Shown here piece after piece: positions 17,133-25,600 of a stretch of 64,000 bases of DNA (its first letter is position 1; every line of letters starts with the position of its first letter). The DNA is taken from the NCBI GenBank assembly GCA_963756605.1, contig CAVWOT010000030.1, positions 248,001 through 312,000 of the forward strand, in the 5' to 3' direction. The notes below the pieces were generated by a model that did not search any database, had not been told where the DNA came from, and was given only the letters and a program-made list of their open reading frames with translations. A program made the translations under genes and the position numbers. The DNA comes from Bog-159 sp963756605 (lineage in GTDB: Bacteria; Acidobacteriota; Terriglobia; Bryobacterales; Bryobacteraceae).

Positions 17133-17870
17133 CTATGCGGTCTTCCGCGCGGCCCGCCAGGTTCGCAGACCTTTCGCGCCGAGGGCCAACGCGGCCAAGC
17201 CGGTGAGCGCCAGCGTGGAGGGTTCCGGGGTGCCTGTATCGCCGGCGGGAATTTGCGCACCCGACAAGTCGTAGGCCCAATCGACCAGAGTGATGTTCGG
17301 GCCGCCGAACTGGCCGGGCAGGCTGACGTTCAGCTGCGCCCATCCATAGATGGGATGGGGCAAGTCGCCGCCGGTGAATTTGAACAGCAGGTAGTCGTCG
17401 GTGGCATTGAAATGGGTGGAGTTAAAATAACCGCCCGTGGTACCGTAAAGGCTTTCCGCTATATTCCCGCCGCCGATTGACCTGGATGAAACGGGATGGC
17501 CAAACCTGGCGCCTTGCGAGAATCCCACCGGGAAAAAGGTGAAGATGCCCCTGAAGCGCAAAACGGTGCCGTGATCTCCGTTGCGGCCACCAACGCTGGC
17601 TGCTTTAATATAGTAACCACTAGAGGTACCGTCCGAGGGAGGGAAGAACCCTGTGCGTAGGCCCATGGTCACAGCCACGCCGTTGGGACCGGCGATCGAA
17701 AGCGAATGGCTGCCATAGCCTGGTCCGAAGCCCATTTTTTCGTCCACGATCCCGGAGAATACGATGGTGCTAGCGTCCGTCGTGCCCGCGGTGACTCCCA
17801 GCGCTCCAGCGCCTAAAGCCGATAGCGATGCCAGACGCTTCCAGTTAGACTTTCTGATCTTACGGGTCAT
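17133..17870 (-). CDS. PEP-CTERM sorted exported protein
   Basis: The 245-residue product has a signal peptide (LASLSALGAGALGVTAG, cleaved near DAS at 33) and a C-terminal PEP-CTERM tail. The tail is TPEPSTLALTGLAALALG, then a hydrophobic stretch and a basic end (RTWRAARKTA). The middle is beta-rich, with ADDYLLFKFTGGD and YGWAQLNVSLP resembling choice-of-anchor/LamG-like exported proteins. Such proteins are processed by exosortase and often go with exopolysaccharide. It is immediately upstream of the phosphodiesterase-sulfotransferase gene, and the two are probably one transcript. Confidence 0.88.
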   Translation of the reverse strand: MTRKIRKSNWKRLASLSALGAGALGVTAGTTDASTIVFSGIVDEKMGFGPGYGSHSLSIAGPNGVAVTMGLRTGFFPPSDGTSSGYYIKAASVGGRNGDHGTVLRFRGIFTFFPVGFSQGARFGHPVSSRSIGGGNIAESLYGTTGGYFNSTHFNATDDYLLFKFTGGDLPHPIYGWAQLNVSLPGQFGGPNITLVDWAYDLSGAQIPAGDTGTPEPSTLALTGLAALALGAKGLRTWRAARKTA

Positions 17871-18277
17871 ACTCCGCCTCCGAATCGAAGGGATCGATGA
17901 CTTTCCAGGTTCGTCTTCTTGATCTTCACACCACGCGTCCTTTGGGGCTATTCTCTACCGTGCCAATCGAAGAAGTCAAGAAGCGCGGGCAAGAAAGGAT
18001 CTAGTATTTAGGGAAAGCATTATGTTACTTGATATGAGATCGCTGTTCCCGCGCTGTCCGCTTCTGAACTTCTATGTGGTCCGGCTGGATAGATGAGTCG
18101 CTGCATGCCACAACTAACGTGTTGGGGTCTTCCCAGCGTAACGTCAGACAGCTGCTAGCGGCAGCAAAGATTACCGCATTGTCATGGTACGAGTCTAAGC
18201 TCGGCGTGGATAACGGCATGGCTGCAGGGCCAGGGCTAAGAGCTGAATCCCGGTTGCATGTGATTGACCATCTAAGC
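17871..18277. other. intergenic region with a weak coding remnant
   Basis: About 400 bases between the PEP-CTERM gene and the thioesterase gene. On the minus strand, 18025 to about 18180 reads SCLTLRWEDPNTLVVACSDS and then IQPDHIEVQKRTAREQRS. This looks like the end of a small DUF5412-like protein, but no full gene is recoverable. The remainder near 17880-18000 would hold the PEP-CTERM promoter. Confidence 0.3.
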
Positions 18278-18679
18278 CTACACATCAAGAATCATATACG
18301 TAATTAGCGCCGCGGCCACTGCCCGCTTCTCGGCATCGAAAATCTCCACCCGCCCGCAACACAGCCGCGCGCCGACTTTCACCAGGTGCGACCGTGCCGT
18401 AATCTTGCCGTGCGTCGCCGGCCGCAGGTAGTTGATCTTCATCTCCACCGTCGTCGCGGCGCGGGGACGGCCCAAGTGCCGCGCGAGCGCCATGCCCACC
18501 GCTACATCGGCCAGCGTTGCGGTCACCCCGCCATGCAGCACGCCGGAGCCGTTCATCAACTCCGGCCGCAAGGTGCACGCAATCGTTACGCCGTCTTTGT
18601 GCAGCCGCACCAGGCGGAGTCCCACGAGCGCGTTGAAGGGAATCTCTTGCATGAAGTTTCTCAGCTTTTCGAATGTCAT
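18278..18679 (-). CDS. PaaI-family hotdog thioesterase
   Basis: The 133-residue product is a single hotdog domain. It has FNALVGLRLVRLHKDGVTIA, the active-site region LMNGSGVLHGGVTATLADVA (the helix carries the catalytic Asp/Glu position), and TTVEMKINYLRPA. This fits PaaI/YbgC-like acyl-CoA thioesterases that form tetramers. It lies 22 bases downstream of lpxA on the same strand. The 3' half is duplicated at 13817-14008. Confidence 0.88.
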   Translation of the reverse strand: MTFEKLRNFMQEIPFNALVGLRLVRLHKDGVTIACTLRPELMNGSGVLHGGVTATLADVAVGMALARHLGRPRAATTVEMKINYLRPATHGKITARSHLVKVGARLCCGRVEIFDAEKRAVAAALITYMILDV

Positions 18680-18701
18680 AGAAGGGGTTACTTACGGCGG
18701 C

Positions 18702-19469
18702 TTACTCGCGGCAGATCCCGCGCTCGCTGCGGCGCACAAACTCCACCAGGTGGCGCGTTTCGGGGCTGGGGGCGTCTGTCTCGATGCGCGCCAGCGCTTC
18801 TTCCAGCTTCAGCCCGGAGCGGTACAGGATCTGGTACGCCTTCTTCAGCAGGGCAAGATCGGAATGCTTATAGCCGGCGCGTTTCAGACCCACAAGGTTC
18901 AAGCCCTTAGCGGCGACGTTGAAGTCCGAGTACAGAAAAAACGGCGGCACATCGCTGTTCACGCGCGTGTTGCCGCCGATCATCGCCAGCCTGCCGATCT
19001 TCGAATACTGGTGCACCACCACGCCGCCCGAAATGAACGCCTGGTCTTCCACTTCCACGTAGCCGGCCACCAGCGCGCAACTGCAAATCACCGTGCGGTT
19101 GCCGATCTTGCAGTTATGCGCGATGTGTCCGGAAGTCATGATGTAGTTCTCGTCGCCGATTTCGGTAACGGATTCCGGCTGCGTCCCGCGCGAGATGGTG
19201 TAATGCTCGCGAATCTGATTGCCATGGCCGATGCGCAGGTAGCTGCGCGCGCCGTCGAAGGCTTTATCGAGCGGATCGGTTCCCAACACGGTGCCCGCAG
19301 AAATCCGGTTGCGCTCTCCGAGCGTGGTCCAGCGCTTCACGTAGACGTAAGGCTCCAACTGGCAACCGGCGCCGATCTCCACGTCGGATTCCACCACGCA
19401 GAAATCGCCAATCGAGACTTCCGGCCCAATCCTGGCGTCCGGGTGAATACGAGCGGTAGACGCAATCAT
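18702..19469 (-). CDS. lpxA: UDP-N-acetylglucosamine O-acyltransferase (LpxA)
   Basis: The 255-residue product is a left-handed beta-helix of hexapeptide repeats that catalyses the first step of lipid A synthesis. The catalytic His is at about 118 in SGHIAHNCKIG, and GGNTRVNSDVPPF and GLNLVGLKRAG mark the LpxA subfamily. Its length matches the family (about 260). It is divergent from lpxD with only 18 bases between start codons, so their promoters must overlap the coding starts. It indicates a Gram-negative outer membrane with lipopolysaccharide. Confidence 0.95.
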   Translation of the reverse strand: MIASTARIHPDARIGPEVSIGDFCVVESDVEIGAGCQLEPYVYVKRWTTLGERNRISAGTVLGTDPLDKAFDGARSYLRIGHGNQIREHYTISRGTQPESVTEIGDENYIMTSGHIAHNCKIGNRTVICSCALVAGYVEVEDQAFISGGVVVHQYSKIGRLAMIGGNTRVNSDVPPFFLYSDFNVAAKGLNLVGLKRAGYKHSDLALLKKAYQILYRSGLKLEEALARIETDAPSPETRHLVEFVRRSERGICRE

Positions 19470-19487
19470 AGACTTGTATCATAAGAC

Positions 19488-20531
19488 ATGCGCGTACGTG
19501 AACTGGCGGAATGGCTGGGGGCCACTTTTGAAGGTGATGGTGAGAAGGAGCTGACCGGTGTGGCGCCGCTCGAAACGGCGGGCGGCAGCGAGCTGTCGTT
19601 CCTGGGCAGCCGCAAGGCTCTGCAGCAGGCGGACTCTTCCGCGGCCGGCTGCCTGATCGTGCCCCACGAATATCCCAGTCCGAGCCGCCGCACGGTGATT
19701 CGCGCGCCGGAACCACGCACGGCGTTTGCGCGCGCCATGAACCGCTTCTATCCGACCCTGGAGATGAAGCCCGGAATCCATCCCACGGCGGTGATCGGGA
19801 AGGATGTGGAGATCGGCGCGCTGGCAGCCATCGGGCCGCACGCCTCCATCGGCGACAGCACGCGCATCGGCCTGGCGAGCGGAATCGGACCGGGCTGCGC
19901 GATCGGCAAGCGCGTGGTGCTGGGCGAGGGCTGCGTGCTGCACGCCAACGTGACGATATACGACAACGTGGATATAGGACGCGGCGTGATCCTGCATTCC
20001 GGCTGCGTGATCGGCTCCGACGGTTTCGGCTACGTCTTAGAAGACGGCCGGTATCACAAGTTCCCGCAGGTGGGGCGCGTGGAGATCGGCGACTTTGTGG
20101 AGATCGGCGCGAATTCGTGCGTGGACCGCGCGGCGCTGGGGGTGACGGTGATCGGCGAGGGCACCAAACTGGATAACATGGTGCATGTGGGGCACAACTG
20201 CCGCATTGGACGGCACGTGGTAGTGGCGGCACAGACTGGATTTTCGGGCGGCGTGGTGGTGGAGGATTACGCCGTGATCGGCGGACAGGTGGGCATCGGC
20301 GATAAGGCCCGCATCGAATCGCGGGCGGTGCTGGGATCGGGCTGCGGCATTCTGACGTCGAAGATCGTGCGCGCGGGGCAGACCGTGTGGGGCACGCCGG
20401 CGCGTCCGTTAAAGGAGCACCTGGAGCAGCTTGCCAACCTGGCGCGGCTGCCGGAAATGCGCCGCCAGTTTGCGGATTTGAAGCAACGCCTGGCGCGGCT
20501 GGAGGCGGCGTTGCCGAGCCGCGACCGATGA
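19488..20531 (+). CDS. lpxD: UDP-3-O-acylglucosamine N-acyltransferase (LpxD)
   Basis: The 347-residue product has the N-terminal uridine-binding domain (MRVRELAEWLGATFEGD, LSFLGSRK) and a long hexapeptide beta-helix with GSDGFGYV. The catalytic His is at about 236 in MVHVGHNCRIG, followed by a C-terminal helix (LARLPEMRRQFADLKQRL). It adds the N-linked acyl chain in the third step of lipid A synthesis. The length is that of E. coli LpxD. It is divergent from lpxA, and four consecutive hairpins follow its stop codon. Confidence 0.96.
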   Translation: MRVRELAEWLGATFEGDGEKELTGVAPLETAGGSELSFLGSRKALQQADSSAAGCLIVPHEYPSPSRRTVIRAPEPRTAFARAMNRFYPTLEMKPGIHPTAVIGKDVEIGALAAIGPHASIGDSTRIGLASGIGPGCAIGKRVVLGEGCVLHANVTIYDNVDIGRGVILHSGCVIGSDGFGYVLEDGRYHKFPQVGRVEIGDFVEIGANSCVDRAALGVTVIGEGTKLDNMVHVGHNCRIGRHVVVAAQTGFSGGVVVEDYAVIGGQVGIGDKARIESRAVLGSGCGILTSKIVRAGQTVWGTPARPLKEHLEQLANLARLPEMRRQFADLKQRLARLEAALPSRDR

Positions 20532-20535
20532 CGGC

Positions 20536-20623
20536 GTGGCGCACGCTTTAGCGTGCCGCTGTCGGCTTCAGCCGACGGGACGGCGAACTAAAGTTCGCCG
20601 CTGCAAGCTGAAGCTTGCGCCAC
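20536..20623. repeat. cluster of four palindromes enclosed by an outer inverted repeat
   Basis: Four perfect stem-loops follow one another: 20541-20556 (GCACGC/GCGTGC), 20561-20576 (GTCGGCT/AGCCGAC), 20581-20600 (CGGCGAACT/AGTTCGCCG) and 20603-20618 (GCAAGCT/AGCTTGC). An outer pair, GTGGCGC at 20536 and GCGCCAC ending at 20623, brackets them. Such compact multi-hairpin units are typical of dispersed REP-like repeats. It lies between lpxD and the P-loop gene and may also stop transcription or stabilise the lpxD message. Confidence 0.75.
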
Positions 20624-20636
20624 AGGGCTGGTACTT

Positions 20637-21272
20637 ATGCTGATCGTAGTTGGCGGGCATTCTCGCAGCATTGGCAAGACCTCCGTAGTGGCGGGCTTGA
20701 TTCAGGCCTTGCCGCAATGGGAGTGGACTGCCATGAAGATCACCCAGTTTGGCCACGGGATTTGCTCCGCATCAGGCGAAGCGTGCGATTGTTGCCTGGC
20801 GCCCGATCATCCCTACGCCATCACCGAGGAGCGCTCAGCCAACGATTCCGATTCGGGCCGTTTCCTCGAAGCCGGTGCGCGCCACTCCTATTGGGTACGC
20901 ACGGCCACCGGCCGGCTGGCGGAGGCGCTTCCTTCCGTGTGCGAGATCCGCAACCACGGCCGCAATCTGATTGTCGAATCCAACAGCCTGGTCGAGCTTC
21001 TGACGCCGGATCTCTACTTGGTAGTACTGGACTTCGCGCAGAGCGACTTCAAGCCTTCCAGCCGGCGCCTGCTCAGTCGGGCGGACGCGTGCATTCTGGT
21101 GGATCGCGGCGGGCAGCCGCCGAAGTGGACCGGCGTGGCACACGACGCCTGGCAGGACAAGCTGTGCTTTAGCGCACACCCGCCTCAGTACGTGACGGCG
21201 GCGCTGGCCGACTTCGTCAACGGCCGGCTGGTGGCGGGCTGCGCGTCGGGCCCTGCGGGCTCGTCGCTGTAG
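20637..21272 (+). CDS. MobB-like P-loop NTPase
   Basis: The 211-residue product begins MLIVVGGHSRSIGKTSVVAG, a Walker-A-like loop with five rather than four residues between the glycines. AMKITQFGHG and a Cys-rich segment (CSASGEACDCC) follow. NLIVESNSLVELLTPDLYLVVLDF is the Walker B region, in a MobB-like order. MobB binds GTP in molybdopterin guanine dinucleotide formation, but no other molybdenum-cofactor genes are nearby, so the role is open. The 3' end overlaps the convergent HisKA gene by 88 bases. Confidence 0.7.
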   Translation: MLIVVGGHSRSIGKTSVVAGLIQALPQWEWTAMKITQFGHGICSASGEACDCCLAPDHPYAITEERSANDSDSGRFLEAGARHSYWVRTATGRLAEALPSVCEIRNHGRNLIVESNSLVELLTPDLYLVVLDFAQSDFKPSSRRLLSRADACILVDRGGQPPKWTGVAHDAWQDKLCFSAHPPQYVTAALADFVNGRLVAGCASGPAGSSL

Positions 21273-21493
21273 TGCAGTTTCAACAAGGCTTCATGCAGAA
21301 TGCGGTTTGCCTCACCGACCTGCTGTTCTAACAATTGCAGCTGCTGTCGCGCCCGATGATCGGTCGGCGGCAAAACCAGATTCAGATAATCGGCGCAGGC
21401 CTCAATCACGCTGAGGGGTTGGCGGAGATCGTGGGCGAGGCCGCTCATGGCGGACCAAACGCTGGACTGGGGCGGAGGGGTCAGTGTAAGCAT
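21185..21493 (-). CDS. orphan histidine-kinase dimerisation (HisKA-like) domain
   Basis: From the ATG at 21493 the product is about 102 residues. It has a clear H-box, MSGLAHDLRQPLSVIEACADYL, followed by a second helix (RARQQLQLLEQQVGEANRIL). No HATPase domain follows, and the last about 25 residues are low-complexity. It could be a phosphotransfer or dimerisation modulator, or the remnant of a larger kinase. It overlaps the end of the convergent P-loop gene, and an IS200 relic lies upstream. Confidence 0.6.
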   Translation of the reverse strand: MLTLTPPPQSSVWSAMSGLAHDLRQPLSVIEACADYLNLVLPPTDHRARQQLQLLEQQVGEANRILHEALLKLHYSDEPAGPDAQPATSRPLTKSASAAVTY

Positions 21494-21620
21494 GTACGCG
21501 TGAACTCGGGAGGCGAGGACGATTATAACCCAGATGCGCGCCGATGCAAGCGAATTTATATCGATTTTTGACCGCACACATTTCAGCGCAGTTTAGCTCC
21601 GTCTTCCAGGTCTAATCTGG

Positions 21621-21851
21621 ATGGGCGAGTACCGGACCAGCGCGCACGCGGTGTTCGATTACGAAATACCGATACAAAGTACTGCGCGGACGAGTGGCTT
21701 GGCGGGCGCGCGATCCTGCTTGCGACAGATCGGGTAGGGCTGCGCGATTGTGGGCGCGCTGGACGAGGATACGATCAAGAAGTATATCGAGAGCCGGCGA
21801 TGGGACAACGAGGATCGGGGGTTCAAGATCACCGCGCCCACCGGGCAATGA
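21621..21851 (+). pseudogene. IS200/IS605-type TnpA relic
   Basis: Fragments of a Y1 transposase can be read in order with frame changes. They are MGEYRTSAHAVFD at 21621, TKYRYKVLRGRVAWRARD in the next frame near 21665-21715, and VGALDEDTIKKYIESRRWDN to the TGA at 21851. The HuH motif and catalytic Tyr regions are deleted. Palindromes at 21877-21891 (GCGGC/GCCGC) and 21895-21909 (CCGACT/AGTCGG) fit the hairpin-rich right end of this IS group. Confidence 0.7.
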
Positions 21852-21926
21852 GCCGGCCCTCAGCCGGGCCCTCCATGCGGCTTTTCGCCGCAACCCGACT
21901 TTCAGTCGGAATCGAGCAGGTAGTAA

Positions 21927-22889
21927 TTAACCTGGTATCAGCCCGGCGGTAGTCGCCGATTCCACACGGTTGCGCCCCTGGTGCTTGGCACGGTAGAGGG
22001 CCATGTCGGCCTCGCGCACCAGATCATCGGCGCGCGGGATAAGGGGCGGAATCACACAGGCGGCGCCCAAACTGCATGTCAGGCTGATTTCGGTGTCGCC
22101 CAACTGAAACGGCTCGGCCGCAATCGCCTGGCGGATGCGCTCCGCGTGCGTCAGGCCCCCGGGAAGCTCGCATCCCGGCAGTACGATCAGAAATTCCTCG
22201 CCGCCGTAACGGCCTACCGCGTCGTAGCGCCGCACGGCCGCACGCATGCGCGCGGCCACCTGGCGCAATACCGTGTCGCCGGCCATGTGGCCGAAATGGT
22301 CGTTGACCGGCTTAAACCCATCCAGATCGGCCATCAATACGATCAGCGGTTCGGCGCTCCGGCCCGAGCGCGCCAGTTCGTTTTGCAGAATGTCGAAGAT
22401 CGCCGTGCGGTTCCACAACCCCGTAAGCCCATCGCGAGTGGCCTGTTCGCGCAAGGCTTCGCGCGCTTCCACCAGTTGTTGCTGCAAGGCCAGCACACGT
22501 TCTCCGGCACGCAACCGTGCGCGCAACTCGTCAGTCTGGAAAGGTTTCACCATGTAATCGTCGGCACCCGATTCCATGCCCTTCACAACATCTTCCAGGC
22601 CCGATCGGACACTCAACAGAATAATGTAGACATACCGGTCTCGGATGGCGGCGCGCACTTCCCGGCAGATCTCGGCCCCTTCCATGCCGGGCATCATCCA
22701 ATCCAATAGCGCCAGGCGTGGACCGTTTTCCTGGCGCAGGAGATCCCAGGCTTGTTGACCGTCTGGCACAGCGATCACTTCGTAGCCCCATTCGAGGAGC
22801 AGGTCATGCAGCAGGTCGCGAAAGACCCGGCTATCATCTGCAACCAGAATCTGCTGCGGAATGCCGTCTCGGGGCGCGGGGGAATCCAT
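21927..22889 (-). CDS. response regulator with GGDEF (diguanylate cyclase) output
   Basis: The 320-residue product has a receiver domain (acidic pair D18-D19, phospho-acceptor D63 in LLDWMMPGM, Lys in MVKPF). A coiled linker (LALQQQLVEAREALREQATRDGLTGLWNR) leads to a GGDEF domain with GGEEF near 228. An RRYD I-site five residues before it would allow product inhibition by cyclic di-GMP. The architecture is PleD-like with one receiver. It is cytoplasmic. No partner kinase is adjacent except the orphan HisKA gene at 21185, so pairing is speculative. Confidence 0.93.
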   Translation of the reverse strand: MDSPAPRDGIPQQILVADDSRVFRDLLHDLLLEWGYEVIAVPDGQQAWDLLRQENGPRLALLDWMMPGMEGAEICREVRAAIRDRYVYIILLSVRSGLEDVVKGMESGADDYMVKPFQTDELRARLRAGERVLALQQQLVEAREALREQATRDGLTGLWNRTAIFDILQNELARSGRSAEPLIVLMADLDGFKPVNDHFGHMAGDTVLRQVAARMRAAVRRYDAVGRYGGEEFLIVLPGCELPGGLTHAERIRQAIAAEPFQLGDTEISLTCSLGAACVIPPLIPRADDLVREADMALYRAKHQGRNRVESATTAGLIPG

Positions 22890-23051
22890 GGCCCCTGATT
22901 ATAACCCTTTCGGTCTACCGGCCGGAATAGAACTCGGTATAGGACTACCGGCGTTGCTCGATTCCAATCACCGTTGGTGGTTTTCAGCCATGCGCGTGCC
23001 GCGTGTTACAAAACGTAAGCCCTTGCTGCGGCGTAAGTTGAATAGTGGACT

Positions 23052-25019
23052 ATGAATTGCCAGGAACCACGGCAGCCGGAACCGATGATGAGACGCCACA
23101 CTCAGAGGTGTAGATACGTAGCGACGATTGCCCTGTTAGCAGCTGTGGTTCCCGGCCTGCACGGCCAGAACACGCCGGGCGCTCCTCCCCAGGACCCCGG
23201 AGCCCCGGAGCGTGGGGTGGCGCGCGTCAGCATCGTGAACGGTGAGGTCTCTGTACGGCGGGGCGATTCGGGCGAGTGGGTCGCGGCCGTAGGCAATGCG
23301 CCGCTCATGGCTGAAGATCGCGTTTCAACCGGGGCTGGCGCACGCGCGGAAGTGCAGTTCGATTCCGCGAACCTGATACGGTTAGGCGCCAATGCGGAAA
23401 TCCGCCTGGCGGAACTCGGCCAGAACCATTATCACCTGCAGGTAGCGCATGGCACGGTGAGCTTCAGGGTACTGCGGGACTCCCAAGCCAAGGTGGAACT
23501 GGACACGCCCACTGTGTCGGTAAAGCCATTACAGGTTGGCGCTTACCGTATCTATGTTCAAGGTGATGGTCAAACGGAAATCACAGTGCGGTTGGGGGCG
23601 GCGGAAGTGTCCACGCCGAAGGGCAGCGAAAAATTGCAGGCCGGACAGACCATGCTCGCGCGGGGCAGTCCTAGCGATCCGGAATTTCAGATCGTGCCCG
23701 CCATCGCGCGCGATTCATGGGACGACTGGAACGAACGGCGCGATCGCGAGATGCTCAGTTCGCAGAGCTACAGCAATGTGCCGCACGATATGTACGGCGC
23801 GGAAGACTTGGACAACCATGGCCAGTGGGTGGACGTTCCCTCATATGGCGAAGTCTGGAATCCCCAGGTGGATCCGGATTGGGCACCTTACCAGAATGGG
23901 CGTTGGGTTTGGGAAGACTACTATGGCTGGACTTGGGTGAGTTACGACCCCTGGGGTTGGGCGCCGTTTCACTATGGCCGCTGGCTCTACGCCGCGCCGT
24001 ACGGCTGGTGCTGGTACCCCGGAGCTTTTGGTCCGCATTACTGGTCTCCGGCGCTAGTGGGTTTCTTCGGATTTGGACCGGGTATAGGCGTGGGTTTCGG
24101 CTTTGGGAATGTCGGCTGGGTGGCGCTGGCGCCATTTGAACCGATGTATGCATGGTGGGGTCGCGGAGTCTACGCCGGATTTCGCAATCCGGCATACTTC
24201 AACCGGGGTGTGAATGTTACCAACGTAAATGTAGCGGCTGCATACCGTAATGCGCGCGTGGCCAACGGCATTTCATCGGTAACCGCCGCCGATTTCAGGC
24301 AGGGGAGGTTTGGCGGTATCGCGCGCTTCACGGGAGCGCAGATTCATGACGCCGGCCTGGTACGCGGCCAATTGCCAGTCGCACCGACCGCCGCCAGTCT
24401 CCGGTATTCGAACCGAGCTGTTGCCAACATTCCGCGCAGCGCGGACAACGCCCACTTTTTCAGCCGTAGTACGGTAGCGCCCGTGCAGCGGGTACCTTTT
24501 GCCGAGCAGCAGCGCGCCATGCAGCAGTTCAGCCGGCAACCGGCCGTTTCCACGATGACGCGCAGTACGCCGAGTGGCGCGGCCGCCGGCAGTTGGCGAA
24601 GCAACGGGACTCCGGCGCCGTCGGGGGCGGGGCAGACTCGTAGCGTAGCTCCAGGCGCCTCCGCTCCTTATAACGGCGGATGGCGTCCGGTGGGCGAGCC
24701 GGCTCAGAGTGCGCCGGCGAATGCGAATACGGGTAGCGGATGGCAGCGCTTTGGCGAGCCGCGTACTGTGAACACGTCATCCCAGCCGGGTTATAGTCAG
24801 CCGGGCGGATACCGTTCCTACTCGACGCCGGCGCCGGCCAACGGCACCGGTCCGCAACCGCTTCGCGTAGCGCCTTCGCTGGTGCGCGAGAAGTCGACCC
24901 AGAGCGGGAGCAGTTCGACGCGCAGCGCGCCACGCAGCACCCAAAGCACCAGCCACTCCTCCGGCGGCACACCGCACGCGAGTAGCGGCGGCCATGGCGG
25001 TGGCGGAGGCCACCGGTAA
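23052..25019 (+). CDS. exported FecR-domain protein with DUF6600-like Trp/Tyr-rich core
   Basis: The 655-residue product has a signal segment (ATIALLAAVVPGLHGQ, about residues 24-39). A FecR-like beta-sandwich follows (SIVNGEVSVRRGDSGEWVAA, LIRLGANAEIRL, HGTVSFRV). The middle is very rich in Trp, Tyr and Gly (GRWVWEDYYGWTWVSYDPWG), as in DUF6600. The last third is low-complexity Ser/Pro/Gly/His and ends GGHGGGGGHR. It is probably a periplasmic or surface protein of unknown role, not a sigma regulator. A strong terminator follows. Confidence 0.85.
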   Translation: MNCQEPRQPEPMMRRHTQRCRYVATIALLAAVVPGLHGQNTPGAPPQDPGAPERGVARVSIVNGEVSVRRGDSGEWVAAVGNAPLMAEDRVSTGAGARAEVQFDSANLIRLGANAEIRLAELGQNHYHLQVAHGTVSFRVLRDSQAKVELDTPTVSVKPLQVGAYRIYVQGDGQTEITVRLGAAEVSTPKGSEKLQAGQTMLARGSPSDPEFQIVPAIARDSWDDWNERRDREMLSSQSYSNVPHDMYGAEDLDNHGQWVDVPSYGEVWNPQVDPDWAPYQNGRWVWEDYYGWTWVSYDPWGWAPFHYGRWLYAAPYGWCWYPGAFGPHYWSPALVGFFGFGPGIGVGFGFGNVGWVALAPFEPMYAWWGRGVYAGFRNPAYFNRGVNVTNVNVAAAYRNARVANGISSVTAADFRQGRFGGIARFTGAQIHDAGLVRGQLPVAPTAASLRYSNRAVANIPRSADNAHFFSRSTVAPVQRVPFAEQQRAMQQFSRQPAVSTMTRSTPSGAAAGSWRSNGTPAPSGAGQTRSVAPGASAPYNGGWRPVGEPAQSAPANANTGSGWQRFGEPRTVNTSSQPGYSQPGGYRSYSTPAPANGTGPQPLRVAPSLVREKSTQSGSSSTRSAPRSTQSTSHSSGGTPHASSGGHGGGGGHR

Positions 25020-25038
25020 AGAGATCAGTTTCTTCCCT

Positions 25039-25083
25039 CGGGCCCGTACCAGATGCTAGGTGGTTACGGGCCCGTTTTTTTTT
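25039..25083 (+). terminator. rho-independent terminator
   Basis: A perfect 10-bp stem, CGGGCCCGTA at 25039-25048 pairing with TACGGGCCCG at 25065-25074, is followed by nine T residues. It lies 20 bases after the FecR-domain gene and should end its transcript. Confidence 0.92.
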
Positions 25084-25169
25084 CGTTGCTTGCGAAACCG
25101 GACGATTCGTAGCGGTGGTGTACTTTGGCCTGGGGGCCCACCGTCGACACAGACGAAGGCAAAGGGTGC

Positions 25170-25439
25170 GACGGTCTGTGCGCCGAGTACGACCACGAGG
25201 TCATCAATCACCTGGAAACTTATGTCAACGGAAATATCCATACCAACGGTATCGAGAATTTCTGGTCTTGTCTAAAGCGAACCATCGGCGGTACCTACGT
25301 CAGCGTCGAGCCGTTCCATCTCTTCCCGTATGTGGATGAACAGGCCTTCAGATACAATAATCGGAAACTGATGAATGACGGCGACCGGTTCAGTTCGCTC
25401 GTTCGCCAAATAGTAGGCAAGCGCCCTAACTTATGCTGA
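25170..25439 (+). pseudogene. IS1595/ISXO2-type transposase C-terminal relic
   Basis: The frame ending at the TGA at 25439 reads EYDHEVINHLETYVNGNIH, TNGIENFWSCLKRTIGGTYV and VEPFHLFPYVDEQAFRYNNR. This is the conserved end of IS1595-family DDE transposases (the N-terminal DDE part lost). Upstream of about 25170 the reading decays. No terminal inverted repeats were identified. It marks the left edge of a low-GC accessory patch. Confidence 0.8.
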
Positions 25440-25600
25440 GCTAACGGGATACTTTCAGAAGCGAAAGGGATCTATTAATCGGGCAATTCGAGGTCCAAAG
25501 CCACGCCTGTTAGGTTATACCATATAAAATAGTTTTTCTTCAGTTCTTGATTCATGCGTACGGATACACATACGATGGGTTTGGAGATATTTTGTCCGAG

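Noticed and set aside
19264..20544. 426-codon minus-strand frame opposite lpxD
   Set aside because: It is a shadow of lpxD with a Pro/Arg/Ser-biased translation and no recognisable domain.
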